Made by a program: the position numbers and the translations under genes. The notes under the pieces are model-generated. The model was not told the origin of the DNA. It saw only the letters and a program-made list of their open reading frames with translations, and did not search any database. This document shows, one piece after another, positions 1-6,804 of a stretch of DNA of 12,481 nt (within the stretch, counting starts at the first letter, position 1; each line of letters opens with the position of its first letter). Origin of the DNA: JAAYZK01 sp964535025 (GTDB lineage Bacteria; Planctomycetota; Phycisphaerae; SM23-33; FEN-1343); NCBI GenBank assembly GCA_964535025.1, contig CAZHRW010000253.1, positions 1-12,481 of the forward strand. Reading direction: 5' to 3'.

Positions 1-550
1 CGATATTGATACCATGGAACGCGTCGAAATCCTGCGTTCGCTGCGGGCGGGGGAATGCGATGTGCTCGTGGGGATCAACCTCCTCCGCGAGGGCCTCGAC
101 CTCCCGGAAGTGAGTCTCGTCTGCATCCTCGACGCCGACAAGGAGGGGTTCCTCCGCAGCGAGACGGCGCTGATCCAGACCATCGGCCGCTGCGCCCGCA
201 ACGTCGACGCCGAGGTGATCCTCTACGGCGACACCGTCACGCCCTCGATGTGCCGGGCGATCGAGGAGACCGACCGGCGGCGGCGGATGCAGGAGCAGTT
301 CAACCGCGAGCACCACATCACCCCCAGGACGATCTCCAAGGCGATCCGCGATTCCCTCACCAAGCAGATCGCCGCCCGCAAGGTCGCCCGCGAGGCGATC
401 GCGGCCTCCGAGGAGGAGATCAACGCCGTCGAGTTGATCGCCGAGCTCGAGCAGCAGATGTTCGAAGCCGCCGAGGAGCTCGAATTCGAGAAAGCCGCCC
501 GCCTGAGGGACCGGATCGCCAAGCTCAAGGACCTGGTGCCGGCGAAATGA
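1..550 (+). CDS. uvrB: UvrABC system protein B, C-terminal part (5' end outside window)
   Basis: UvrB is the damage-verifying helicase-like subunit of nucleotide excision repair; it is loaded by UvrA and recruits UvrC. The reading frame is open from the window edge (first full codon at 2, reading DIDTMERVEILR), so the ATG at 14 is an internal Met and not the start. The visible 182 residues carry helicase motif V (GINLLREGLDLPEVSLV), the DADKEGFLRS segment and motif VI (QTIGRCARN), then the YGDTVTPSM and HHITPRTI segments. The C-terminal UVR domain (about residues 145-178, IAELEQQMFEAAEELEFEKA) is the coiled region that contacts UvrC. Motif VI has Cys where Ala is usual (GRAARN). The gene ends TGA at 548-550, 81 nt before nadC. 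The family call is secure; about two-thirds of the protein is missing only because of the window edge. Confidence 0.97.
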   Translation, partial: DIDTMERVEILRSLRAGECDVLVGINLLREGLDLPEVSLVCILDADKEGFLRSETALIQTIGRCARNVDAEVILYGDTVTPSMCRAIEETDRRRRMQEQFNREHHITPRTISKAIRDSLTKQIAARKVAREAIAASEEEINAVELIAELEQQMFEAAEELEFEKAARLRDRIAKLKDLVPAK

Positions 551-572
551 GAACAGCAGGCTGGCGCTGGAA

Positions 573-601
573 TTGCCCGCGTGGGGGGTTTCGTGTATCC
601 T
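573..601 (+). promoter_or_regulatory. candidate sigma70-type promoter for nadC-birA
   Basis: TTGCCC (573-578), a 17-nt spacer and TATCCT (596-601) lie in the 81-nt gap between uvrB and nadC. Each hexamer matches four of six consensus bases and the spacing is ideal. Transcription would start near 608, giving a leader of about 24 nt that keeps the GGAGG at 611-615. Read-through from uvrB is also possible, since I see no terminator hairpin in the gap. Confidence 0.4.
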
Positions 602-631
602 GCGTGATCTGGAGGCTGGGATACCGAAGGC

Positions 632-1558
632 ATGGCCGGCGAGATTGTCCAATCAACCCGAGACGTACGCGTCAAGCCGACGCAGGCGGAGCGCCAGAAC
701 CTGTGGCATCTGCTGGAGATGGCGCGCGATGAGGACCTTGGCTCCGGCGATCTGACCGGCGCGATGCTCGGCTCGGACGTCCAGGCCGAGGCGAAGTTCG
801 TGCCCCGCCAGCCCATGGTGGCGTGCGGCGTGGAATTGCTCGAGGCGATCGCGGTGATGTACAGCGGCGATCTGCGCACGGAGATGCTCGTCCACGACGG
901 CCAGCGGGTCGAACCCGGCGAGCCCCTGGCGATCTGGACCGGCTCGGCCAAGGCCGCGATGGCCGCCGAGCGGGTGGCGCTCAATTTCCTGCAGCGCCTC
1001 AGCGGCGTGGCCACGCTGACCCGCCAGTTCGTCGACGCGGTCGCCGGCACGTCGGCCCACGTCTACGATACCCGCAAGACCATCCCCGGCTGGCGGGAGC
1101 TGGCCAAGTACGCCGTCCGGTGCGGCGGGGGGCGCAACCACCGGATGGGCCTGTGGGATGCCGTGCTGATCAAGGACAACCACCTGGCGATCATGGCCCG
1201 GGCCGAGGGGCAGGACCCGATCAAGGCGATGGGGCGGGAGCTGGAGCGGGTCCGCCCGTACCTGGGCAATACCGCGTTTGTCATGCTCGAGGTGGATACC
1301 CTCGAGCAGTTCGCCGTGGCGCTGACGCTCAAGGTCGACATCATCATGCTCGACAACATGAGTGTCGAGCAGATGCGCCAGGCCGTGGTCATGCGCGACG
1401 AGGCGGGGCTGGCGGCGAGGATCGAGTTGGAGGCCTCCGGCGGCATCACGCTCCAGACCGTTCGCGCGGTGGCCGAGACCGGGGTCGAACGGATCAGCGT
1501 GGGGGCCATCACCCACTCGGCCGAGAGCGTGGACATCGGATTGGACATCCAGATCTGA
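632..1558 (+). CDS. nadC: nicotinate-nucleotide pyrophosphorylase (carboxylating), quinolinate phosphoribosyltransferase
   Basis: It converts quinolinate and PRPP to nicotinate mononucleotide, CO2 and PPi in de novo NAD synthesis, in the cytosol. The 308-residue product shows the family's blocks in order: ERVALNFLQRLSGVATLT (113-130), DTRKTIPGWR (146-155), the basic GGGRNHRMGL (165-174) that binds substrate phosphates and carboxylates, KDNH (181-184), MLDNM (239-243), EASGGI (267-272) and GAITHSA (291-297). It is somewhat longer than the usual 280-290 residues because of an N-terminal extension of about 20 residues. The ATG at 632 follows GGAGG (611-615) at a long 16-nt spacing; an in-frame ATG at 719 would leave the shorter start MARDEDLGSGD, so the start is not certain. 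The gene ends TGA and birA begins 8 nt later, which suggests an operon. Confidence 0.97.
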   Translation: MAGEIVQSTRDVRVKPTQAERQNLWHLLEMARDEDLGSGDLTGAMLGSDVQAEAKFVPRQPMVACGVELLEAIAVMYSGDLRTEMLVHDGQRVEPGEPLAIWTGSAKAAMAAERVALNFLQRLSGVATLTRQFVDAVAGTSAHVYDTRKTIPGWRELAKYAVRCGGGRNHRMGLWDAVLIKDNHLAIMARAEGQDPIKAMGRELERVRPYLGNTAFVMLEVDTLEQFAVALTLKVDIIMLDNMSVEQMRQAVVMRDEAGLAARIELEASGGITLQTVRAVAETGVERISVGAITHSAESVDIGLDIQI

Positions 1559-1566
1559 TCGACAGC

Positions 1567-2352
1567 ATGGACGCCTCAGCCATCGAACGTGACCTATGCA
1601 CGGCCCGCGTCGGGCGGAATGTCATCTGCTTTAAGGCCCTGGATTCCACCAACGACACTGCCGCCGATTCGGCCCGGCAGGCCGACAGCGACGGGCTGGT
1701 CGTCCTGGCCGACGTGCAGCGCCGCGGTCGCGGCCGCGGCCGGCGGGCGTGGCTGAGCGAGGCAGGGGCGAACGTTCTGATGAGCGTCGTGCCCCGCGAC
1801 GATGCCAATCGCCCCCCGGCGGAGCCGGTGACGATCGCCGCGGGCATGGCCGTGGCCGAGGCAATCGAGCAGGTGCTGGAGGCCCCGGGCGCCTGCCGTC
1901 TCAAGTGGCCCAACGACGTCCTCCTCGATGGGCGCAAGGCGGCCGGGATCCTGGTCGAGCAGCGTCGCGTCGGGTCGGCGCGAAGCTTGATCGTGGGGAT
2001 CGGAATCAACGTCAACGCTCATCCGCCCGACGGGCGGGTGGACCGGCCGGCGACGTCGCTGGCGGCCTGGCGGGGCGGCCGGGTCGATCGGGTGGCCGTC
2101 GTCCGGGCGGTCTGCCGGACCCTCGACGCGTGGGTGGCGGCCCTCACCGCCGATCGGAGCTGTGCGGTCGAACGGCTGCGGGGGCTGTGGGAGGGGCGCT
2201 GCGGGATGGTCGGCCACCGCCACACGATCATCAGCGGCGGCCGTCCGCACACCGGCACCGTCGCGGCGATCGATCCGCTGGAGGGGCTGCTGCTCCGCAC
2301 GGACGAAGGGTTTTACGTCCATATCCAGGCCGCGGGAGCGACGGTGGTGTGA
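1567..2352 (+). CDS. birA: biotin--[acetyl-CoA-carboxylase] ligase, monofunctional (no HTH)
   Basis: It activates biotin to biotinyl-AMP and attaches it to the carrier lysine of biotin-dependent carboxylases. The 261-residue product has the catalytic-domain motifs DSTND (26-30), the biotinyl-AMP loop RRGRGRGR (52-59), KWPNDVLLDGRKAAGILVE (113-131) with the KWPND lysine and the GRK segment, and GIGINVN (144-150). A C-terminal SH3-like domain runs from about 210 to 257. There is no N-terminal winged helix as in E. coli BirA, so it should be an enzyme only and not a biotin-operon repressor. The frame stays open far upstream inside nadC, but the ATG at 1567, 8 nt after the nadC stop, gives the normal family N-terminus. 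There is no clear Shine-Dalgarno, so translation may be coupled to nadC. It converges with the next gene, leaving 7 nt between the stops. Confidence 0.95.
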   Translation: MDASAIERDLCTARVGRNVICFKALDSTNDTAADSARQADSDGLVVLADVQRRGRGRGRRAWLSEAGANVLMSVVPRDDANRPPAEPVTIAAGMAVAEAIEQVLEAPGACRLKWPNDVLLDGRKAAGILVEQRRVGSARSLIVGIGINVNAHPPDGRVDRPATSLAAWRGGRVDRVAVVRAVCRTLDAWVAALTADRSCAVERLRGLWEGRCGMVGHRHTIISGGRPHTGTVAAIDPLEGLLLRTDEGFYVHIQAAGATVV

Positions 2353-2359
2353 CGACCGG

Positions 2360-3535
2360 TCAGCGTGTGGCACGCTGGCGGAGATTGTCGACGATATTCA
2401 TGTAGTTGATGTACCCGTCGTAGGGGCTCTCGTACGGGTTGAAGTACTTGTGAACGTCGCCGTCGGAGAAGTACTTCGTGCACATGTAGTAGAAGTGGTC
2501 GGACGTCTGGAGCTTTCGCCAGTCTTCGAGGACGGCCGGATCGCCGCAGGCCTTGACCTCGGCTTCCAGCTGGTAGACTTCATGCAAGGCGTTGGCTTGC
2601 ATGGCGTTGCCCAGCCAGGCGGACAGGTCGCGTTCGGTGTCGGCCCAACTGGTCATGTGCGGGACGTCGACCTCGCCGACGGGGGGGTAGCGGCGGATCG
2701 CTTCACTGACGGTCAGGAAGTCGTTATCGGGGTAGGCGAGGATGGCCCCGGGCAGGGCGCGCATGAAGTTGAAGATGCCCGTGTCCTCCCACTGGTGCTC
2801 CCCGAACGTCTCGTAGTCCATGAACAGGTTGCAGGTGTAGCCATTGCCGTTGATCTGGTTGACCCACCCGGCGAACTTCTCCGTCGTCAGCGGCCACTCG
2901 GCCCAGGCGCGATTGGAGAAGCGGAAGGCGATGTCGTCGCTGAGACGGTAGTTCTTCATCAACATCCGCAAGTCCGGGCAGTTTGGCGGGTTATACACAT
3001 AAGCCGGACTGCGGTAGCCCAGCACCCGGTCGACGCCCTCGCTGAGCACGGCGCTGAAGCCCATCTCCGAGACGGTTCGGGCCACGTCGTTGTTATAGGT
3101 CAGTTCGGTGTTTCGGAAGACCTTGGGCTTCTGGCCGAACAGGTTGTCCATCAGCTTGCAGTGCAGGGCAGTTTGCTCGGTGAACTCGCTGCGGCTGTAG
3201 AGGAAGGCCAGGCTGTGATGGTACGTCTCGGCGATGAACTCCACGCAGCCGGTCTCGGCCAGGGCGTGGAAGCTGTCGAGGACCTCCGGGGCGAACCGGC
3301 GGAACTGGTCGATGACGGTCCCGGTCAGGCTATAGCTGATGCGGAATCGCCCCTCGTGGAGGCGGATCAGGTCGAGCATGACCGCGTTGGCCGGCAGGTA
3401 GCACTTGTCGGCCACCTTCCGGCAGATCTGCGCGTTCTTGTGATCGTCGAAGTACTGGGCGTCGCTGTCGAAGATGCTGTAACGGCGCAGCCGAAAGGGT
3501 TGGTGAACCTGAAAGTAAAAAACCACGGATGCCAT
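2360..3535 (-). CDS. GH57-family alpha-glucan hydrolase or transferase (alpha-amylase-like)
   Basis: The 391-residue product is a glycoside hydrolase family 57 protein, a (beta/alpha)7-barrel family that cleaves or rearranges alpha-1,4-glucans with retention. GH57 landmarks are visible in order: HQP near the N-terminus (11-13), a GCVEFIAETYHHS block (96-108), FRNTEL (140-145) with E144 as expected nucleophile, and FMDYETFGEHQW (238-249) with D240 as expected acid/base. A helical SAWLGNAMQANALHEVY segment follows (305-321). It has no signal peptide, so it should act in the cytosol. It lies 56 nt downstream of a glycogen-synthase-like gene on the same strand, which points to glycogen or maltodextrin turnover. 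GH57 also contains 4-alpha-glucanotransferases, branching enzymes and others, so amylase activity is not proven. The size is nearer that of compact archaeal-type GH57 amylases than of branching enzymes. The ATG at 3535 follows a weak AGAAGAG. Confidence 0.88.
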   Translation of the reverse strand: MASVVFYFQVHQPFRLRRYSIFDSDAQYFDDHKNAQICRKVADKCYLPANAVMLDLIRLHEGRFRISYSLTGTVIDQFRRFAPEVLDSFHALAETGCVEFIAETYHHSLAFLYSRSEFTEQTALHCKLMDNLFGQKPKVFRNTELTYNNDVARTVSEMGFSAVLSEGVDRVLGYRSPAYVYNPPNCPDLRMLMKNYRLSDDIAFRFSNRAWAEWPLTTEKFAGWVNQINGNGYTCNLFMDYETFGEHQWEDTGIFNFMRALPGAILAYPDNDFLTVSEAIRRYPPVGEVDVPHMTSWADTERDLSAWLGNAMQANALHEVYQLEAEVKACGDPAVLEDWRKLQTSDHFYYMCTKYFSDGDVHKYFNPYESPYDGYINYMNIVDNLRQRATR

Positions 3536-3591
3536 AGGCTCTTCTGCTTGCGTCGGGCCAGGACCACGTCAGTGCCATTCGCCGGCGTGAC

Positions 3592-4998
3592 TCAGCTCGC
3601 CAACGATTCATAGATTTCCTTGCATCGCGTGGCCGTGTCGCTCCACGAGAACTTGCGCAGCTCGAAGCTGCCCTGTTCGCGGAGGACGCGATGCAGCGGA
3701 GGATGCCTCAAGACCGCCAGGATCTTGTTGGCCATTTCATCGATGTCCCAGAAATCCACCTTCAGGGCGTGGGTGAGCACCTCGCTGACCCCGCTCTGCT
3801 TGGAGATGAGCACCGGGACATTATGCGACAGCGCCTCCAGCGGCGCGATGCCGAACGGTTCGCTGACCGAGGGCATGACGTACAGGTCGGCCATCTCGAA
3901 GACCCGGTCGACGTCGGCGCCCCGCAGGAAGCCGGTGAACGCCACTTTCTGGCCGATGCCCATGGACGCGGCCATCTCGATGGTCCGGCGGATCATGTCG
4001 CCCGAGCCGGCCATGACGAACTTCACGTTGGGCATCTTCTCGAGGACCTTCTTGGCCGCCGCCAGGAAGTACTCGGGTCCCTTTTGCATGGTGATCCGGC
4101 CGAGGAACAGGACGAGCTTGTCCTGGCTGCTCAGCGTGGTCGGCGGCCCCCCGTTGGGGCTGGGCGCCGGCGCGACGGCGTTGTAGACCACCATCACCTT
4201 CTCCGGGGCCGCCCCGTAGCGGTTGATCACGATGTTACGGGTGAAGTTGGATACGCAAATGACCCGGTCGGCCCCGTTGATGCCGGCGCGCTCGATGTCG
4301 TAGACCTGCTGGTTGACGTTCTCGCCCGAGCGGTCGAACTCGGTCGAGTGCACGTGGACGACCAGCGGGCGACCGCTGACGCTCGAGACCGCCAGTCCCG
4401 CCGCGTAGGTCATCCAGTCGTGGGCGTGGACGACGTCGAACGTCTCTCTCGCGGCGATCTGCGTCGCCATGGACGCGTAACGGCGAACCTGCCCCATCAG
4501 GTCGCCCTGGTAATGCGCGCCCGCGCCGGTCTGGTCGACGGCGTCGTCGGCGGGCGGGCCGGTGATGACGACGTTCTCGCCCCGCCCAGCGGTGGTGGTT
4601 TCGGCTTCGCTGAGGCCCTCGGCGACGGCGATCGCCTTGGCTGCCTCGGCGGGCGTCTTGCCCTGGCGGATCAGTTCGGCGACGGCCTCGCGGAAGGTCG
4701 CCGGGGTGCTGTAAGCCTGGAATTGCGCGGGGATCTGCCTGACCTGCAGGTGCTTGAACTCCCCGAGCGCGGCGGTCATCTCCGGGGAAAGCCCGCCGCC
4801 TTCGCCGCCAACCCGCTTGGCATCGGCCGGCGTGCGAACGGTCACGTGACTGGCCGCGTCAACCGGTACGGGCGTGGGCAGGACGAACGTCACCTGGACC
4901 CCCACGGCATCCAGCCCCTTGGTCAGCCCGTAACAGGCGGTCCCGAGCCCCCCGCTGATGTAAGGGGGGAACTCCCAGCCCAGCATGAAGACTTTCAT
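3592..4998 (-). CDS. GT4-type glycogen-synthase-like glycosyltransferase
   Basis: This is a 468-residue GT-B fold retaining glycosyltransferase of the glycogen synthase/GT4 group. It probably transfers glucose from a nucleotide sugar to an alpha-glucan. The N-terminus MKVFMLGWEFPPYISGGLG (1-19) contains the glycine-rich loop that corresponds to KTGGLGD in GlgA. HAHDWM (191-196) is the acceptor-side motif. The C-terminal half has FLGRITMQKGPEYFL (298-312), MAGSGDM (329-335) and SEPFGIAPLE (379-388), with the two glutamates E380 and E388 of the EX7E motif. Residues about 55-160 form a Gly/Ala/Glu-rich, partly helical insertion between the first strands and HAHDW that I cannot assign. It has no signal peptide and is expected in the cytosol. 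It is first in a two-gene unit with the GH57 gene. The donor (ADP- or UDP-glucose) cannot be read from the sequence. Confidence 0.88.
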   Translation of the reverse strand: MKVFMLGWEFPPYISGGLGTACYGLTKGLDAVGVQVTFVLPTPVPVDAASHVTVRTPADAKRVGGEGGGLSPEMTAALGEFKHLQVRQIPAQFQAYSTPATFREAVAELIRQGKTPAEAAKAIAVAEGLSEAETTTAGRGENVVITGPPADDAVDQTGAGAHYQGDLMGQVRRYASMATQIAARETFDVVHAHDWMTYAAGLAVSSVSGRPLVVHVHSTEFDRSGENVNQQVYDIERAGINGADRVICVSNFTRNIVINRYGAAPEKVMVVYNAVAPAPSPNGGPPTTLSSQDKLVLFLGRITMQKGPEYFLAAAKKVLEKMPNVKFVMAGSGDMIRRTIEMAASMGIGQKVAFTGFLRGADVDRVFEMADLYVMPSVSEPFGIAPLEALSHNVPVLISKQSGVSEVLTHALKVDFWDIDEMANKILAVLRHPPLHRVLREQGSFELRKFSWSDTATRCKEIYESLAS

Positions 4999-5075
4999 AG
5001 CGATCCAACCCCGCAGTCAGAATGTGGCCGTCCGTGTTCCACCGCATCTCCGGAAGTTCCCGATTCCAGCGGGCA

Positions 5076-5105
5076 CTTGTAACACCTGTGATGCGGTTGT
5101 GTCAA
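5076..5105 (-). promoter_or_regulatory. promoter for the GT4-GH57 unit
   Basis: On the minus strand, a perfect -35 TTGACA (5105-5100) is followed by an 18-nt spacer and TACAAG (5081-5076). TGT directly before the -10 makes an extended -10, TGTTACAAG. Transcription would begin near 5069, giving a leader of about 70 nt to the GT4 ATG at 4998. This is the strongest -35 match in the window and sits in one of the few AT-richer stretches. Confidence 0.6.
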
Positions 5106-5176
5106 TGGTCTCGACTATTATATCCGTCACATCGGATGGGACGGCGGGCGTCTGGTGTAAACCTATCCTATCGTAG

Positions 5177-5249
5177 GCGCGCCGGCATCATTTTGCCTCG
5201 CGACACGCTGCTGAGCGGCCGGCGCGCGGGTAAGCTCTGTCCCGGCCGC
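5177..5249. repeat. overlapping inverted repeats, alternative hairpins
   Basis: GCGCGCCGGC (5177-5186) and GCCGGCGCGC (5218-5227) form a perfect 10-bp inverted repeat with a 31-nt loop. GCGGCCGG (5215-5222) and CCGGCCGC (5242-5249) form an 8-bp one with a 19-nt loop. The shared segment 5215-5227 can join only one of the two stems at a time. No run of T follows on either strand, so neither is a standard intrinsic terminator. The repeats lie 159-231 nt past the hemB stop and upstream of the GT4 promoter, so in RNA they would be mainly in the hemB 3' tail. Confidence 0.5.
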
Positions 5250-5407
5250 CTTGCGAATCGCCTGTGCCTGTCGCGCCGCTTCAAGTGTCCAACCGCCGGG
5301 ACTCCTGAACGCCGCATCGTGGCGGCAAGGTTCGCCGCGGCCGTCCCTTCGATCCCGTGGATCGTCAAAGTCTTGTGGAGGTTGAACTTACCCCACATCA
5401 ACCGGTG

Positions 5408-6412
5408 TCAGGGCAGCCACCGGGCGAGCGATTCGGCGAAGTAGGTGATGATCATGTCCGCGCCGGCGCGCTTGATCGCCGCGGTGACCTCCATGGCCGC
5501 GTCGCGCCGATCGAGCCAGCCGTTGGCGGCGGCGGCCATGATCATGGCGTATTCCCCGCTGACGTGGTAGGCCGCCAGGGGCAGCTCGCAGGACGCCCGG
5601 ACGGTCTGGAGGATGTCCAGGTAGGTCGCGGCGGGCTTGACCATCACGATGTCGGCCCCTTCGGCGGCGTCCAGTGCCACCTCGAGCGTCGCCTGGCGGG
5701 GCGCGCGGGGGTCCATCTGGTAGGTTCGCCGATCCCCGAAGGCCGGGGCGCTGCCGGCCGCGTCGCGGAAGGGGCCGTATAGGGCGCTGGCGAACTTGAC
5801 GGCATAGGCGAGGATGGCGGTGTGGATGAGTCCCTCCCCGTCGAGCGCCTGGCGGAGGGCGCCGACCCGCCCGTCCATCATGTCCGAGGGGGCGACCACG
5901 TCGGCCCCGGCGCGGGCGTAGGTGACGGCGGTTCGCGCCAGCAGGTCCAGCGCCGCGTCGTTGTCCACGTCCTGCCGCCCGTCCGGGCGCCGGGCGATGG
6001 GGCCGCAATGGCCGTGATCGGTGTACTCGCAAAGGCATACGTCCGTGATGACCACCATGTCGGCGACGTCCCGCTTGATCCGCGCGACCGTCTCGGGGAC
6101 GGGGCCGGACGGGTCCCACGCCCCGCTGCCGACGGGGTCCTTGGCCGACGGGATGCCGAACAGCAGCACCGCCGGGACCCCCAGGTCCGCCAGGCGCCGG
6201 GCCGTCTCGACGGCGGTGTCGGGCGAGAGCTGGCACTGGCCGCCCAGCGAAGGGATCGGACGCCGTTCGCCGCGGCCGGGCCGGACGAACAGCGGCGCGA
6301 TCAGGTCTGAACGATGCACGCGGACCTCCGCGAGCATCTCGCGCAGCGCGGGCGTCGTGCGGAGACGCCGCAAGCGTCGAGCGGGAAAGCCGGCCGGGTT
6401 GCCGTTCATCAT
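5408..6412 (-). CDS. hemB: delta-aminolevulinic acid dehydratase (porphobilinogen synthase)
   Basis: It condenses two 5-aminolevulinate molecules to porphobilinogen, the second common step of tetrapyrrole synthesis, in the cytosol. The frame is open further upstream, but the ATG at 6412 gives MMNGNPAGFPARRLRRLR, the normal start of the family, and a typical length of 334 residues. The Schiff-base lysines are K206 in AYAVKFASALYGPFRDA and K259 in MVKPA. SDMMDGRVGALR (176-187) is present. The metal-binding segment DVCLCEYTDHGHCGPI (124-139) has three cysteines (C126, C128, C136), the pattern of zinc-dependent HemB rather than the Asp-rich magnesium type. The start overlaps the stop of the upstream zinc-ribbon gene as ATGA, so translation is probably coupled and both share one promoter. 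No clear terminator follows. Confidence 0.97.
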   Translation of the reverse strand: MMNGNPAGFPARRLRRLRTTPALREMLAEVRVHRSDLIAPLFVRPGRGERRPIPSLGGQCQLSPDTAVETARRLADLGVPAVLLFGIPSAKDPVGSGAWDPSGPVPETVARIKRDVADMVVITDVCLCEYTDHGHCGPIARRPDGRQDVDNDAALDLLARTAVTYARAGADVVAPSDMMDGRVGALRQALDGEGLIHTAILAYAVKFASALYGPFRDAAGSAPAFGDRRTYQMDPRAPRQATLEVALDAAEGADIVMVKPAATYLDILQTVRASCELPLAAYHVSGEYAMIMAAAANGWLDRRDAAMEVTAAIKRAGADMIITYFAESLARWLP

Positions 6413-6714
6413 CGTCTCACCCACCAGAGCACCACGGCGATCGCCGACAGGGCGATCCACAGCAGCCAGTTGGCCAGCAGCACGCGGGCCAGCCACAACC
6501 CGCCCCGGACGTAGACCTTCCGGCTGGTCCGCCACCGGCCGGTCCGGGTGACCCACTGGCCGCACGATGGGCAGCGTGGGGAGTCCTCATACATGCCCCG
6601 CCCGCAGTAGGGACAAGGCACCAGGCTGCCAAGTACCTCGTCTTCGTCGTCGGCGAGGTCGGCCTCATCGGGGTACTCATTCTCGTCCAGCGGTTCGTCG
6701 GACCAGGCGCCCAT
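6409..6714 (-). CDS. small zinc-ribbon protein with one C-terminal membrane helix
   Basis: This is a 101-residue protein of unknown function. Residues 5-30 are strongly acidic (DEPLDENEYPDEADLADDEDE). A zinc ribbon follows with CPYC (34-37) and CPSC (48-51), then a basic stretch (about 57-70) and one hydrophobic helix (about 73-97, rich in Leu, Trp and Ala). The basic stretch before the helix suggests that the ribbon faces the cytoplasm. Similar acidic zinc-ribbon proteins are frequent in Planctomycetota; that is my recollection of the group and not a database result. The ATG at 6714 is the only good start; upstream codons in this frame lie under the divergent promoter. There is no Shine-Dalgarno, and the -10 lies 7 nt before the ATG, so the mRNA may be leaderless. 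It overlaps hemB by 4 nt. Confidence 0.8.
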   Translation of the reverse strand: MGAWSDEPLDENEYPDEADLADDEDEVLGSLVPCPYCGRGMYEDSPRCPSCGQWVTRTGRWRTSRKVYVRGGLWLARVLLANWLLWIALSAIAVVLWWVRR

Positions 6715-6721
6715 GGCATGG

Positions 6722-6751
6722 AGTGTAGCGGTCGAGTGGCCTTTCCCGCAA
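6722..6751 (-). promoter_or_regulatory. promoter for the zinc-ribbon gene and hemB (possibly leaderless)
   Basis: On the minus strand, TTGCGG (6751-6746), an 18-nt spacer and TACACT (6727-6722) are followed by 7 nt and the ATG at 6714. A start about 7 nt after the -10 would fall on the ATG itself. The hexamers and the spacing nearly equal those of the divergent promoter at 6805-6834, which strengthens both calls. Confidence 0.55.
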
Positions 6752-6752
6752 G

Positions 6753-6794
6753 GGCGCCGTGAACAGGGCGCCGTGAACAGGACGCCGTGAACAT
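6753..6794. repeat. three tandem 14-bp repeats between divergent promoters
   Basis: GGCGCCGTGAACAG occurs at 6753-6766 and 6767-6780. A third copy, GACGCCGTGAACAT, lies at 6781-6794 with two changes. The array fills the space between the two divergent -35 boxes (6746-6751 and 6805-6810). Such placement suits binding sites for a regulator of both genes. A slippage duplication without function is the simpler alternative. Confidence 0.85.
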
Positions 6795-6804
6795 GGCTGC
6801 TCAC

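Larger units (their letters stand above)
4999..5407. other. gene-free region between hemB and the GT4-GH57 unit
   Basis: This is 409 nt without a credible gene. Both ends belong to minus-strand genes: hemB stops at 5408 and the GT4 gene starts at 4998. A 77-codon minus frame from a TTG (5168-5401) and a 140-codon plus frame (5022-5444) are open, but both are Arg/Ser/Pro-rich, have no recognisable motifs and lack a ribosome site. The stretch is less GC-rich than the genes around it near 5075-5175. It holds a promoter for the GT4 gene (5076-5105), a perfect TATAAT on the minus strand (5117-5122) without a good -35, nested inverted repeats at 5177-5249 and a short 6-bp palindromic hairpin at 5350-5364. 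Confidence 0.7.

Noticed and set aside
653..1516. Long antisense open frames (e.g. 653-1516 minus, 2162-3613 plus, 3691-5082 plus, 9010-10749 plus, 10457-12400 plus)
   Set aside because: They lie opposite or across well-identified genes, translate to Arg/Gly/Pro/His-rich or compositionally odd proteins without motifs, and are the usual by-product of high-GC third positions.
5117..5122. Perfect TATAAT on the minus strand as the main GT4 promoter
   Set aside because: There is no acceptable -35 at 16-18 nt; the nearby TTGACA/TGTTACAAG pair is better. It may still act as a weak secondary promoter.
5350..5364. CGATCC/GGATCG palindrome as a hemB terminator
   Set aside because: The stem is only 6 bp with a 3-nt loop, and no T-run follows on the minus strand.
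5168..5401. 77-codon minus-strand frame just after hemB
   Set aside because: Its TTG or ATG start has no ribosome site, the product is basic and motif-free, and it overlaps nested inverted repeats. Nothing positive supports it as a gene.
6413..6565. 51-codon longer start for hemB
   Set aside because: It would overlap half of the zinc-ribbon gene. The ATG at 6412 gives the normal HemB start and length and an ATGA overlap.
6753..6794. Tandem 14-bp repeats as a CRISPR array
   Set aside because: The units are directly adjacent with no spacers and are much shorter than CRISPR repeats; no cas genes are nearby.
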